Part shown: piece after piece, positions 23,518 through 32,512 of the stretch
Numbering within the stretch: the first letter of the stretch is position 1
Layout: the number at the start of each line of letters is the position of its first letter
Source of the DNA: Albimonas marina
GTDB lineage: Bacteria; Pseudomonadota; Alphaproteobacteria; Rhodobacterales; Rhodobacteraceae
Direction of reading: 5' to 3'
DNA length: 64,000 nucleotides
Assembly: GCF_029223255.1 (NCBI RefSeq)
Contig: NZ_JARHUC010000010.1
Span: 124,001-188,000 of the forward strand
Translations under genes and position numbers: made by a program
Notes under the pieces: model-generated
What the model was told of the DNA's origin: nothing
Databases searched by the model: none
The model's input: only the letters and a program-made list of their open reading frames with translations

Positions 23518-24345
23518 TCAGCGCCCCAGATAGACTTCGATGACCTGCGGATCGGCCGAGACGTGGTCGAGCGAGCCCTCGGACAGGACGTGGCCCTCGT
23601 GCAGGCAGGTCACCTTCACGCCGAGCTCGCGCACGAAGCCCATGTCGTGCTCGACCACCACCACCGAGTGATCGACCGCGATCTCGCGCAGGAGGCGGGC
23701 GGTCTCCTCGGTCTCGGCGTCGGTCATGCCGGCGACGGGTTCGTCGACGAGCAGGAGCTTGGGGTCCTGTGCCAGCAGCATCCCGATCTCGAGCCACTGC
23801 TTCTGGCCGTGCGAGAGGTAGGCCGCGAGCTCGTTGCGCCGGGCGCCGAGGCGGATCTTGGCGAGGATCTCGTCGATGCGCTGCTCGTCCGTGCGGTTCT
23901 TTCGGTAGAAGAGCGCGGGGATCCCGCGCCGCTCGCCCTTCAGGGACAGGAGCAGGTTGTCGGCGACCGTCTGGGTCTCGAACACGGTGGGTTTCTGGAA
24001 CTTCCGGCCGATCCCCATCTGGGCGATGGTGGGCTCGTCATGCTTGGTCAGGTCGACGTCGCCCATGAAGTAGACGTCGCCCTTGTCGGGCCGGGTCTTG
24101 CCGGTGATGATGTCCATCATCGTGGTCTTGCCCGCGCCGTTGGGGCCGATGATGGCGCGCATCTCGCCCTTCATCAGCACGAAGCTCAGCTCGTTGATCG
24201 CCTTGAACCCGTCGAAGGAGCGCGAGACGCCGTCGAGGTAGAGGAGCGTGTCCTTGCGGGCCGAGGGGACGGGGGCGTGCTTCGGCGCGGCCCGGCGCGG
24301 CTCGGCCGGGGTCTTGAGGGGAAGCTTCACGGGGATCTCGGTCAT
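23518..24345 (-). CDS. urtD: Urea ABC transporter ATP-binding protein UrtD
   Basis: A 275-residue LivG-like ABC ATPase with Walker A GPNGAGKTT, a Q-loop in GRKFQKPTVFETQTV and Walker B KLLLVDEPVAGMTD. The signature is YLSHGQKQWLEIGMLL: SHGQ instead of SGGQ, which is usual for UrtD/LivG members. The first ~30 residues (KLPLKTPAEPRRAAPKHAP) are an unconserved basic extension. ATG 24345 has GGGGGAG just upstream. The gap to urtC is 5 nt. Confidence 0.94.
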   Translation of the reverse strand: MTEIPVKLPLKTPAEPRRAAPKHAPVPSARKDTLLYLDGVSRSFDGFKAINELSFVLMKGEMRAIIGPNGAGKTTMMDIITGKTRPDKGDVYFMGDVDLTKHDEPTIAQMGIGRKFQKPTVFETQTVADNLLLSLKGERRGIPALFYRKNRTDEQRIDEILAKIRLGARRNELAAYLSHGQKQWLEIGMLLAQDPKLLLVDEPVAGMTDAETEETARLLREIAVDHSVVVVEHDMGFVRELGVKVTCLHEGHVLSEGSLDHVSADPQVIEVYLGR

Positions 24346-24350
24346 CGCGC

Positions 24351-25535
24351 TCACTCCCCCGCGCCGGGACGCAGGGCGCCCGCGGGGGCGTCGGCGACGG
24401 GCGCGTCGGTCTCTTCGTCCTTGCCGCGGGGCGTGCGGGCGCGGCGGCCGAAGGCCTTGCGGATCAGGCCGGCGACGCCCTCGGGCAGGAGCAGGGTGGT
24501 CAGGATGAACAGGCCGCCCAGCGCGAACAGCCAGTATTCGGGCAGGACGCCGGTGAACCAGGACTTGGCCGCGTTCACAAGCACCGCGCCGCCGATGGGC
24601 CCGACCAGGGTGCCGCGGCCGCCGACGGCGGTCCACACCACCATCTCGATCGAGTTGGCGGGGGCGAACTCGCCGGGGTTGATGATGCCGACCTGGGGCA
24701 CGTAGAGGGCGCCGGCGATGCCGGCCATCACGGCCGAGACCACCCAGGCGAACAGCTTGATGTTCTCGGGCCGGTAGCCGAGGAAGCGCGTCCGGCTCTC
24801 GGCGTCGCGCACGGCGCGCAGGATCTTGCCGTACTTGGACCCCGTGATCGCGGCGGCGATCAGCAGGTTGAGCGCCAGGAAGAAGGCGGTGAGGAAGAAC
24901 AGGGCCGAGCGGGTCTCGGCCGCCTGCAGGTCGAAGCCGAGCACGTCCTTGAAGTCGGTCAGGCCGTTGTTGCCGCCGAAGCCCATGTCGTTGCGGAAGA
25001 AGGCCAGCAGCAGGGCGTAGGTCATCGCCTGGGTGATGATCGAGAGATAGACACCCGTGACGCGGCTGCGGAAGGCGAACCAGCCGAAGATGAAGGCGAG
25101 CAGGCCGGGGACGGCCATCACCATCAGGCAGGCGAACCAGAACTGGTCGAAGCCGTACCAGAACCAGGGCAGCTCGTTCCAGTTCAGGAACACCATGAAG
25201 TCGGGCAGGATCGGGTCGCCGTAGACGCCGCGCGTGCCGATCTCGCGCATCAGGTGCATGCCCATGGCGTAGCCGCCCAGCGCGAAGAAGGCGCCGTGGC
25301 CCAGCGAGAGGATCCCGCAGTAGCCCCACACCAGGTCGAGCGCGAGGGCGGCCATGCCGTAGCACAGGTACTTGCCGTAGAGGGGCACCATGTGGTCGGC
25401 CACGTGGAAGGTCGAGCCCGGCTCGACCGCCATGTTCAGCACCGGGATCAGCACCCCGATCCCGAGGATGACCAGCATGGCGACGAGCACCACGGGGGAC
25501 TTCAGACCCCCGGCGAGAAATCGTCCGAAAATCAT
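24351..25535 (-). CDS. urtC: Urea ABC transporter permease UrtC
   Basis: A 394-residue LivM-like inner-membrane permease with roughly ten hydrophobic helices. Recognisable UrtC segments are VWGYCGILSLGHGAFFALGGYAMGMHLM and FRNDMGFGGNNGLTDFK. The C-terminal cytoplasmic tail is charged (RRARTPRGKDEETDAP). The start overlaps the urtB stop by 4 nt, which supports ATG at 25535. It forms the heteromeric translocation channel with UrtB. Confidence 0.95.
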   Translation of the reverse strand: MIFGRFLAGGLKSPVVLVAMLVILGIGVLIPVLNMAVEPGSTFHVADHMVPLYGKYLCYGMAALALDLVWGYCGILSLGHGAFFALGGYAMGMHLMREIGTRGVYGDPILPDFMVFLNWNELPWFWYGFDQFWFACLMVMAVPGLLAFIFGWFAFRSRVTGVYLSIITQAMTYALLLAFFRNDMGFGGNNGLTDFKDVLGFDLQAAETRSALFFLTAFFLALNLLIAAAITGSKYGKILRAVRDAESRTRFLGYRPENIKLFAWVVSAVMAGIAGALYVPQVGIINPGEFAPANSIEMVVWTAVGGRGTLVGPIGGAVLVNAAKSWFTGVLPEYWLFALGGLFILTTLLLPEGVAGLIRKAFGRRARTPRGKDEETDAPVADAPAGALRPGAGE

Positions 25536-27136
25536 GATTCGACCGCGCGTCCCTTCAGCGCGAACAGGCCGCGGGGCCGGCGCTGGATGAAGAGGATGAT
25601 GAAGACGAGGATCAGGATCTTGCCCAGAACCGCGCCCGCGTAAGGCTCGAGGAACTTGTTGGCGACGCCCAGCGTCAGGCCCCCCACCAGCGTGCCCCAC
25701 AGGTTGCCCACGCCGCCGAAAACCACGACCATGAAGCTGTCGATGATGTAGCCGCGCCCGAGGTTGGGGGAGACGTTGTCGATCTGGCTGAGCGCGACGC
25801 CCGCGATCCCCGCGATGCCCGAGCCCAGCGCGAAGGTCAGCGCGTCGACCCAGGGGGTGCGGATGCCCATGGCCGAGGCCATGCGCCGGTTCTGGGTGAC
25901 GGCGCGCATCTGCAGGCCCAGCGAGGAGCGGTTGATCGCCAGCAGCAGGATCACGAAGACCGCCAGCGCGAAGCACACGATCCACAGGCGCGACCAGGTG
26001 ATCGAGAGCTCGCCCAGCTCGAACGCGCCCGACATCCAGGAGGGGTTGCCGACCTCGCGGTTGTTGGGGCCGAAGATGGTGCGCACCGCCTGCTGGAGGA
26101 TCAGCGAGACGCCCCAGGTGGCCAGCAGGGTCTCGAGCGGGCGGCCGTAGAGGAAGCGGATGATCCCGCGCTCCATCGCCAGCCCCACCAGGCCCGCCAC
26201 CAGGAAGGCGAGCGGCAGGGCGATCAGCAGCGACCAGTCGAACAGCCAGGGGAAGGAGTTCCGGATCGTCTCCTGCACCACGAAGGTGGTGTAGGCGCCC
26301 AGCATCACCATCTCGCCATGGGCCATGTTGATGACGCCCATCACGCCGAAGGTGATGGCGAGCCCGATGGCGGCGAGGAACAGGACCGAGCCCAGCGAGA
26401 TCCCGTACCAGATGTTCTGCCCGGCCTGCCACATGGCAAGCTTGGTCTCGATCGCCTCGATGCCGGCGTCGGCGGCGTCGGCCATCTCGCCTTCCGCCTG
26501 GTTGCGGTAGCCCAGCAGCACGCCCAGCGCCGCCTGGTCGCCGCGCTCGGAGATCACCTCGATCGCGTCGCGGATGGTCTGGGGCTCGTCGGAGGAGGCG
26601 AGCTGGATCGCCGCGATCGCCTGGCCGAGCCGGCGCTTCACGTCCGGGTCCTGCTCGGCCTCGAAGGCGGACTGGACGGGGGCGAGCTGCTCGGGGTCGG
26701 CGGCGGCGAAGATGGTGTCGGCGGCCGACATGCGCACCACCGGGTCGGCGGCGCGCAGGGTGAGGGCCGAGATCGTCTCGTCGATCATCGAGCGGATCGA
26801 GTTCTTGATGCGGATCCGGTCGAGCTTGGCGCCCTTGTCGGCGACCTTCTCGCCGCTGACCGGATCGAGCAGGCCCGAGGGCGCCTCGATCACGACCTTG
26901 CCGTCGGGGGCGACCTTCAGGTCGGACGAGCCCAGCGCGCGGAGGGCGGGCACGGCGGCGGGATCGCCCAGCGCGCCGAGCTCCTGGATCACGGCCTCGA
27001 CCTGGGGGAATTTCTTGGCCTGGGAGAATTTCTGCACGACCGCCGAGACCTGCGCCGCATCGGCGAGGGTGCGTTCGGCGGCCAGCGCGCCGAGCGCGAA
27101 GACGACGGCGAGGGCGAGAAAGCGGAGGAGCTTCAT
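25532..27136 (-). CDS. urtB: Urea ABC transporter permease UrtB
   Basis: A 534-residue LivH-like permease. It starts with a signal-like helix (MKLLRFLALAVVFALGALA), then a ~200-residue helical periplasmic domain typical of UrtB and absent from amino-acid LivH. The membrane domain begins about residue 245 (SLGSVLFLAAIGLAITFGVMGVINMAHGEMVMLGAY). The later FGGVGNLWGTLVGGLTLG motif is the EAA-like coupling loop region. Position 2 of urtABCDE, separated from urtA by a 12-bp hairpin. Confidence 0.95.
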   Translation of the reverse strand: MKLLRFLALAVVFALGALAAERTLADAAQVSAVVQKFSQAKKFPQVEAVIQELGALGDPAAVPALRALGSSDLKVAPDGKVVIEAPSGLLDPVSGEKVADKGAKLDRIRIKNSIRSMIDETISALTLRAADPVVRMSAADTIFAAADPEQLAPVQSAFEAEQDPDVKRRLGQAIAAIQLASSDEPQTIRDAIEVISERGDQAALGVLLGYRNQAEGEMADAADAGIEAIETKLAMWQAGQNIWYGISLGSVLFLAAIGLAITFGVMGVINMAHGEMVMLGAYTTFVVQETIRNSFPWLFDWSLLIALPLAFLVAGLVGLAMERGIIRFLYGRPLETLLATWGVSLILQQAVRTIFGPNNREVGNPSWMSGAFELGELSITWSRLWIVCFALAVFVILLLAINRSSLGLQMRAVTQNRRMASAMGIRTPWVDALTFALGSGIAGIAGVALSQIDNVSPNLGRGYIIDSFMVVVFGGVGNLWGTLVGGLTLGVANKFLEPYAGAVLGKILILVFIILFIQRRPRGLFALKGRAVES

Positions 27137-27216
27137 TTAGGCGGCCCTGGATCATTCAGGCCCCGGGGCGCGCGCGGCGCGCGGAACGCGCAGGGCCGGC
27201 GGCGGCGGGGGCGGGC

Positions 27217-27245
27217 GGAGGGCGGACCGCTCGGGTCCGCCCTCC
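27217..27245 (-). terminator. Intercistronic hairpin between urtA and urtB
   Basis: GGAGGGCGGACC (27217-27228) pairs perfectly with GGTCCGCCCTCC (27234-27245). No U-tract on the minus strand, so it probably protects the urtA mRNA 3' end or partly attenuates, keeping the binding protein in excess over membrane subunits. Confidence 0.5.
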
Positions 27246-27272
27246 CTCTGCTCGACGGTTCGGGCGAAGGGC

Positions 27273-28559
27273 TTACGAGCCCTTGCCGCCGCACTTGCCG
27301 GTGGCGACGTTGAAGTTCCCGCAGGACATCGGGGCGCGCCAGTCGGAGATCAGGTCCTTGGAGTCGGGCAGGAAGTCCGACCACGCATCGCCGGGAACCA
27401 GGCCCGGGGTCTCCCACACGACCGAGAACTGGCCGTCGTCCTCGATCTCGCCGATCAGGACCGGCTTGGTGATGTGGTGGTTGGGCATCATCGCCGAGTA
27501 GCCGCCCGTCAGGTTCGGGACGGTCACGCCGATCAGGCTGTCGATCACCGCGTCGGGGTCGGTGGTGCCGGCGGCCTCGACGGCCTTCACCCACATGTTG
27601 AAGCCGATGTAGTGGGCCTCCATCGGGTCGTTGGTCACGCGGTCGGCGCCGGCGAAGGCCTTCCAGGACTCGATGAACTCGGCGTTGACGTCCGCCTCGA
27701 CCGACTGGAAGTAGTTCCACGCGGCCAGGTGGCCGACGAGCGGCGCGGTGTCGAGGCCGGCGAGCTCCTCCTCGCCGACCGAGAAGGCGACGACGGGGAT
27801 GTCGGTGGCGGAAACGCCCTGGTTGCCGAGCTCTTTATAGAACGGGACGTTGGCGTCGCCGTTGATGGTCGAGACCACCGCGGTCTTCTTGCCGGCCGAG
27901 CCGAAGGCCTTGATGTCGGACACGATCGTCTGCCAGTCGGAGTGACCGAACGGCGTGTAGTTGATCATGATGTCTTCTTCGGCCACGCCCTTCGCCTTGA
28001 GGTAGGCCTCGAGGATCTTGTTCGTGGTGCGCGGGTAGACGTAGTCGGTGCCGGCCAGGACCCAGCGCTCGACGCCTTCCTCGTTCATCAGGTAGTCGAC
28101 GGCGGGGATCGCCTGCTGGTTCGGGGCGGCGCCGGTGTAGAACACGTTGCGCTGCGACTCCTCGCCCTCGTACTGGACGGGGTAGAAGAGGATCGAGTTC
28201 AGCTCCTCGAACACCGGCAGCACGGACTTGCGCGACACCGAGGTCCAGCAGCCGAACACCGCCGAGACGCCGTTGCCCGAGATCAGCTCGCGCGCCTTCT
28301 CGGCGAACAGCGGCCAGTCGGAGGCGGGGTCGACGACGACGGCCTCGAGCTGCTTGCCCAGCACGCCGCCCTTCTTGTTCTGCTCCTCGATGAGCATGAG
28401 CATGACGTCTTTGAGCGTCGTCTCCGAGATCGCCATCGTGCCGGACAGCGAGTGCAGGATGCCGACCTTGATGGTCTCCTGCGCCTGGGCCGACAGGGCC
28501 AGGGTCATGGTGGTCAGGGCCGTGGCCGCGGCGAGCGCGGTCTTGCGGGCGGAAATCAT
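27273..28559 (-). CDS. urtA: Urea ABC transporter substrate-binding protein UrtA
   Basis: A 428-residue periplasmic binding protein (LivJ/AmiC-like fold) with a Sec signal cut after A24-Q-A26. Diagnostic UrtA sequence includes KVGILHSLSGTMAISETTLKD near the start, SAVFGCWTSVSRKSVLPVFEE and NSILFYPVQYEGEE. It captures urea with high affinity for UrtBCDE. ATG 28559 fits AGGGAG with 6-7 nt spacing; an in-frame ATG at 28565 abuts the Shine-Dalgarno. A sigma-54-type promoter lies ~60 nt upstream, consistent with nitrogen-limitation control. No urease genes occur in the window. Confidence 0.96.
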   Translation of the reverse strand: MISARKTALAAATALTTMTLALSAQAQETIKVGILHSLSGTMAISETTLKDVMLMLIEEQNKKGGVLGKQLEAVVVDPASDWPLFAEKARELISGNGVSAVFGCWTSVSRKSVLPVFEELNSILFYPVQYEGEESQRNVFYTGAAPNQQAIPAVDYLMNEEGVERWVLAGTDYVYPRTTNKILEAYLKAKGVAEEDIMINYTPFGHSDWQTIVSDIKAFGSAGKKTAVVSTINGDANVPFYKELGNQGVSATDIPVVAFSVGEEELAGLDTAPLVGHLAAWNYFQSVEADVNAEFIESWKAFAGADRVTNDPMEAHYIGFNMWVKAVEAAGTTDPDAVIDSLIGVTVPNLTGGYSAMMPNHHITKPVLIGEIEDDGQFSVVWETPGLVPGDAWSDFLPDSKDLISDWRAPMSCGNFNVATGKCGGKGS

Positions 28560-28616
28560 TGGCATCTCCCTCTTGGTGTGTCCCGGATCGGGTTGCGTAG
28601 GCGCCGAGGCCCTACC

Positions 28617-28633
28617 TGCAAGCGCCGGGCCAA
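28617..28633 (-). promoter_or_regulatory. Sigma-54 promoter of the urt operon
   Basis: Minus strand reads TTGGCCCGGCGCTTGCA, matching the RpoN consensus YTGGCACGN4TTGCW with a single difference. The GG (-24) and GC (-12) elements have the required 10-nt gap. Start of transcription would be near 28606, about 47 nt before urtA. NtrC-type activator sites were not identified with confidence. Confidence 0.7.
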
Positions 28634-28754
28634 GTGGCGCGGGGCCCCGCCGCTTGGTGGCGATTTCGCGGCGGGAAAGGGGCCGGGGGCGCGGCGCGGA
28701 CCGGGCGGAGCGGCTGCGACGCATGAGAGGACGAACACGACGCATTAGCTCAGG

Positions 28755-28783
28755 TTGCCGAAACGTTGTGCAGTGTTCAGATT
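28755..28783 (+). promoter_or_regulatory. Candidate promoter of nasT-nasS
   Basis: TTGCCG (28755-28760), 17-nt spacer, CAGATT (28778-28783), in a locally AT-richer patch between the divergent urtA and nasT genes. A 5' leader of roughly 150 nt would precede nasT; no other feature was recognised in it. Confidence 0.35.
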
Positions 28784-28942
28784 AACGGCAGGTTCGGCGC
28801 GCAAGAGCTGGGCGCCGCAGGGGCCGACAGCCTCTTAAGCAGGCGACGCTGCGGCAGGAGCGCAGCGTCGCGCCCCCTGCGCGGGCTTGCGTCGGGCGTG
28901 CTGCGGCGCAACACTCGCCGCGGACCGAAGGGGAGGCCATCC

Positions 28943-29527
28943 TTGGCCAAGACGCTCAAGATCGCCGTGGTGGAGCGCGACCGGGATCGCGCGCTGATGA
29001 TCGTCGACGGGCTGCGCGACGCGGGCGACCACGAGGTGATCGTGATCGGCGACGACACCGGCCTGTCGCGCCGCCTGTCGGAGATCAATCCCGACGTGGT
29101 GCTGATCGACCTCGAGAACCCGTCGCGCGACGTGCTCGAGGAGCTGGCGCTGGCCTCGGGCCCGATGGAGCGGCCGGTGGCGATGTTCGTCGACCGCTCG
29201 GACGGGGCGCTGACCCAGGCGGCGATCGAGGCGGGCGTCAGCGCCTATATCGTCGACGGGCTTCAGAAGCAGCGGATCAAGCCGATCATCGACGCCGCCG
29301 TGGCGCGCTTCCAGATGTTCGCGCGCGTGCGCTCGGAGCTCGCCGCGACCAAGGCGGCGCTGGCCGAGCGCAAGACCATCGACCGCGCCAAGGGCATCCT
29401 GATGAAGGCGCGCGGCATCTCGGAGGACGAGGCCTACGCGCTGATCCGGCGCGCGGCGATGGACCAGGGGCGCAAGGTGGCCGAGGTGGCGCAGGCGCTG
29501 ATCACGGCGGCGGAGCTTCTGAAATGA
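28943..29527 (+). CDS. nasT: ANTAR-domain antiterminator NasT
   Basis: A 194-residue protein with a pseudo-receiver domain ([21 protein letters not shown]...[18 protein letters not shown]) and a C-terminal ANTAR RNA-binding domain (about 140-190: [31 protein letters not shown]...[16 protein letters not shown]). NasT binds a two-hairpin leader RNA and prevents termination ahead of nitrate-assimilation genes; NasS holds it inactive without nitrate. No ATG fits the conserved start, so TTG at 28943 is chosen, preceded by GGGGAGG (28931-28937). The stop overlaps nasS by 4 nt. Confidence 0.95.
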   Translation: MAKTLKIAVVERDRDRALMIVDGLRDAGDHEVIVIGDDTGLSRRLSEINPDVVLIDLENPSRDVLEELALASGPMERPVAMFVDRSDGALTQAAIEAGVSAYIVDGLQKQRIKPIIDAAVARFQMFARVRSELAATKAALAERKTIDRAKGILMKARGISEDEAYALIRRAAMDQGRKVAEVAQALITAAELLK

Positions 29528-30702
29528 ACCGCGAGGCGATCGAGGTCGGGTTCATCCCGCTGGTCGACTGCGCGCCCCTGGTGGTGGCGCGCGAGATCGG
29601 CTTCGCCGAGGAGGAGGGGCTGGCGCTGGAGCTGCGCAAGGCGCCCTCCTGGTCCGCCCTGCGCGACCGGCTGGCGCTGGGGGCGCTGGACGCGGCGCAC
29701 ATGTTGGCCCCGGTGCCGGTGGCGATGAGCCTCGGCCTCGGCGGCATTCCCGCCCCGCTGGACGCGCTGGCGATGATGTCGATGAACGGCGACGTGATCG
29801 GCGTCTCGATGCCGCTGGCCGAGCGGATGGCGGCGCTGGGGGAGCGGCCGGGCTTCATGGACGCGGCCGCCGTGGGCCGGCGCCTGATCGAGGCGGCGGA
29901 GGGGCGGCTGCGGCTGGGGGTGCCCTTCCCGTTCTCGATGCATGCCGAGCTTCTGTACTACTGGCTGGACGCGCTGGGGCTGAAGGCGCCGCAGGGGCTG
30001 GACGTGCGCACCGTGCCCCCGCCCCAGATGGCCGAGGCGATGGCCGCGGGCGAGATCGACGCCTTCTGCGTGGGCGAGCCCTGGGGCTCGGTCGCCGTCG
30101 AGACCGGGGTGGCGGAGCTGATCCTGCCCGGCTGCGCGATCTGGCGCTTCGCGCCCGAGAAGGTGCTCGCCGTGCGCCGCGGCTGGGCGGAGGAGCAGCC
30201 GGCCAAGGCCGAGCAGCTGATGCGCGCGGTCTGGCGCGCGGGGCGCTGGCTGGCCGATCCCGCGCACCGGCTGGCGGCGAGCGAGCTGCTGGCCCGGCCG
30301 GACTACGTCAACGTCCCCTCGGAGATCATCGAGCGCTCGCTGGCCGGGCGGCTGGTGGTGGCGCCGACGGGGGAGGAGCGGCGCGCGCCCCGCTTCGTCG
30401 AGTTCTTCGACGCCGCCGCCACCTTCCCCTGGCGCAGCCAGGCGGTGTGGATGGCGACCCGGATGGCCGAGCGCAACGGGCTCGACCGGGCCGAGGCCGC
30501 GAAGGCCGCGCGGGCCTGCTTCCGCACCGACCTCTACCGGCGCAACCTCGGCCCCGCGGGGGCCGACCTGCCGGGCGCCTCGGAGAAGCTGGAGGGCGCG
30601 CTGGACCAGCCCACCGCCGTCGCCTCGGCGGCGGGGCGGATGATCCTGGGGCCGGACCTGTTCTTCGACGGCCGGGTCTTCGACCCCTCCGAGGCCGCCT
30701 GA
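29524..30702 (+). CDS. nasS: Nitrate/nitrite sensor NasS (NrtA-like, cytoplasmic)
   Basis: A 392-residue protein of the CmpA/NrtA nitrate-binding family that starts directly with the mature fold ([21 protein letters not shown]), with no signal peptide. It is therefore a cytoplasmic sensor rather than a transporter component. The segments [24 protein letters not shown] and [28 protein letters not shown] match its transported homologue NrtA downstream. Nitrate or nitrite binding releases NasT. ATGA overlap with nasT indicates coupled synthesis at a fixed ratio. Confidence 0.95.
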   Translation: MNREAIEVGFIPLVDCAPLVVAREIGFAEEEGLALELRKAPSWSALRDRLALGALDAAHMLAPVPVAMSLGLGGIPAPLDALAMMSMNGDVIGVSMPLAERMAALGERPGFMDAAAVGRRLIEAAEGRLRLGVPFPFSMHAELLYYWLDALGLKAPQGLDVRTVPPPQMAEAMAAGEIDAFCVGEPWGSVAVETGVAELILPGCAIWRFAPEKVLAVRRGWAEEQPAKAEQLMRAVWRAGRWLADPAHRLAASELLARPDYVNVPSEIIERSLAGRLVVAPTGEERRAPRFVEFFDAAATFPWRSQAVWMATRMAERNGLDRAEAAKAARACFRTDLYRRNLGPAGADLPGASEKLEGALDQPTAVASAAGRMILGPDLFFDGRVFDPSEAA

Positions 30703-30841
30703 ACGCCGGCGGCCGCTGCACGCCAGCTGAGGCCCGATCTGCACAAGAATCAGGCGTCCGCGGATGGGCGCCCGCGACCTTGGCGCCGGAGCGGGTTTTT
30801 GCACTTGCGTCCTGGCGCGGATTCGGGCTAGGAAAATTTCA

Positions 30842-30887
30842 GCGCAGGGCAATGGAGTCCGGCGCGCCACTCACCCAAAGCACGGGT
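30842..30887 (+). ncRNA. Putative ANTAR (NasT) target leader: two small hairpins
   Basis: Hairpin 1: GCGC-A-GGGC (30842-30850), hexaloop AATGGA (30851-30856), GTCC-G-GCGC (30857-30865). The hexaloop has A at position 1 and G at position 4, the consensus for ANTAR targets, and the stem has a single A/G mismatch. Hairpin 2: ACCC (30873-30876), loop AAAGCAC, GGGT (30884-30887), again A1/G4 but with one extra loop base. They lie immediately upstream of a strong terminator, between nasTS and nrtA. This is how NasT-regulated leaders are built. Confidence 0.65.
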
Positions 30888-30898
30888 AACGCGGGCAA

Positions 30899-30959
30899 GG
30901 CTGCTCGATCGTCTCGGACCTCTCATCGGTCCGGGGTCTCGATCGCGCGGCCTTTTTTT
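30899..30959 (+). terminator. Leader terminator upstream of nrtA (NasT-controlled)
   Basis: A long hairpin with arms containing CGATCG and CGGACC (30905-30920) against GGTCCG and CGATCG (30928-30945), extended by GGC/GCC at the base (30899-30952). It is followed by seven T residues (30953-30959) and then CGTTTTT. It would stop transcription before nrtA unless antiterminated. Confidence 0.75.
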
Positions 30960-31013
30960 CGTTTTTCCCCCTGCCGACCGGCGACGGCGCGCAGGGACGA
31001 CCGGAGACAGAGC

Positions 31014-32390
31014 ATGACCCACGTCAAAGGCGCGGCCGCCCTCCTCGGCGCCGCCTCCCTGATCGCCCTCGCCGCGCCGGCCTTCGCCGAGGTCCACGTG
31101 GTGGAGAAGGACGAGCTGAAGTTCGGCTTCATCAAGCTGACCGACATGGCGCCTCTGGCCATCGCCTACGAGAAGGGCTTCTTCGAGGACGAGGGCCTGT
31201 TCGTGACGCTCGAGCCGCAGGCCAACTGGAAGGTGCTGCTGGACCGCGTGATCGACGGGCAGCTGGACGGCGCCCACATGCTGGCGGGCCAGCCGCTGGC
31301 CGCCACCATCGGCTACGGCACCGAGGCGCACATCATCACGCCCTTCTCGATGGACCTGAACGGCAACGGCATCACCGTGTCGAACGAGGTCTGGGCGGAG
31401 ATGAAGAAGCACATCCCCATGGGCGCCGACGGCAAGCCGGTGCATCCGATCCCGGCCTCGGCGCTGAAGCCGGTGATCGACAAGTACCGGGCCGAGGGCA
31501 AGCCCTTCAACATGGGCATGGTCTTCCCCGTCTCGACCCACAACTACGAGCTGCGCTACTGGCTGGCGGCCGGCGGCGTGAAGCCCGGCTACTACTCCCC
31601 CGAGAACGTGACCGGGCAGATCGACGCCGAGGCGCTGCTGTCGGTGACGCCCCCGCCGCAGATGCCCGCGACGCTCGAGGCCGGGACGATCTACGGCTAC
31701 TGCGTGGGCGAGCCGTGGAACCAGGCGGCGGTCTTCAAGGGCATCGGCGTGCCGGTGATCACCGACTACGAGATCTGGAAGAACAACCCCGAGAAGGTGT
31801 TCGGCATCACTGCGGCCTTCGCCGAGGAGAACCCGCAGACCGCCATCGCCGTGACCAAGGCCCTGATCCGCGCGGCCATGTGGCTGGACGAGAACGACAA
31901 CGCCAACCGCGCCGAGGCGGTGGAGATCCTCTCCCGCCCCGAATACGTGGGCGCCGACGCCGAGGTCATCGCCAACTCGATGACCGGGACCTTCGAGTAC
32001 GAGAAGGGCGACAAGCGCGAGGTGCCCGACTTCAACGTCTTCTTCCGCCACCACGCGACCTATCCCTACTACTCGGACGCGGTCTGGTACCTGACCCAGA
32101 TGCGCCGCTGGGGCCAGATCGCCGAGGCGAAGCCGGACGCCTGGTACGACGAGACGGCGAAGGACGTCTATCGCCCCGACATCTACCTGGCGGCGGCGAA
32201 GTCGCTGATCGACGACGGGCTGGCGAGCGAGGCGGACTTCGACTTCGCCACCGACGGCTACAAGGCCCCGCAGTCGGAGTTCATCGACGGCGTCACCTAC
32301 GACGGCCGCGCGCCCAACGCCTATCTCGAGCAGTTCCCCATCGGCCTGAAGGGCGACCAGAAGGTCGTGGGCTCGGGCGTCGAGGGCTGA
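31014..32390 (+). CDS. nrtA: Nitrate ABC transporter substrate-binding protein
   Basis: A 458-residue periplasmic binding protein of the CmpA/NrtA family with a Sec signal peptide (cleavage after A23-F-A25). It shares blocks with Nas[58 protein letters not shown] and [25 protein letters not shown]. It delivers nitrate (and possibly nitrite) to NrtB/NrtCD. ATG 31014 has GGAGA upstream. A 10-bp hairpin separates it from nrtB. Confidence 0.94.
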   Translation: MTHVKGAAALLGAASLIALAAPAFAEVHVVEKDELKFGFIKLTDMAPLAIAYEKGFFEDEGLFVTLEPQANWKVLLDRVIDGQLDGAHMLAGQPLAATIGYGTEAHIITPFSMDLNGNGITVSNEVWAEMKKHIPMGADGKPVHPIPASALKPVIDKYRAEGKPFNMGMVFPVSTHNYELRYWLAAGGVKPGYYSPENVTGQIDAEALLSVTPPPQMPATLEAGTIYGYCVGEPWNQAAVFKGIGVPVITDYEIWKNNPEKVFGITAAFAEENPQTAIAVTKALIRAAMWLDENDNANRAEAVEILSRPEYVGADAEVIANSMTGTFEYEKGDKREVPDFNVFFRHHATYPYYSDAVWYLTQMRRWGQIAEAKPDAWYDETAKDVYRPDIYLAAAKSLIDDGLASEADFDFATDGYKAPQSEFIDGVTYDGRAPNAYLEQFPIGLKGDQKVVGSGVEG

Positions 32391-32412
32391 GGCCCGACGC
32401 TCGCGCCGCCCC

Positions 32413-32438
32413 CGGCGGATCCCGCCCCGGATCCGCCG
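32413..32438 (+). terminator. Intercistronic hairpin between nrtA and nrtB
   Basis: CGGCGGATCC (32413-32422) pairs with GGATCCGCCG (32429-32438), loop of 6, no U-tract. Same arrangement as between urtA and urtB, probably favouring higher level of the binding protein. Confidence 0.5.
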
Positions 32439-32512
32439 AGGGGCCCCCTTCCCCGCCCCTCCCCCCGAAGTCGCGGCGCGCCCCGCGCCCCATCCTTGAA
32501 AGGCCCTTCAAG

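Noticed and set aside
30782-30828. Sigma-54-like GG...GC pairs upstream of the nas leader (TGGCGCC...TTTTTGC and CTGGCGCGG...GGGC)
   Set aside because: The gap between GG and GC is 11 or 17 nt, not 10, so neither fits RpoN.
30869-30880. ACTCACCCAA resembling the tail of the palindromic element
   Set aside because: Only about ten bases match and no palindrome arms lie beside it; the bases are explained as part of the second ANTAR-type hairpin.
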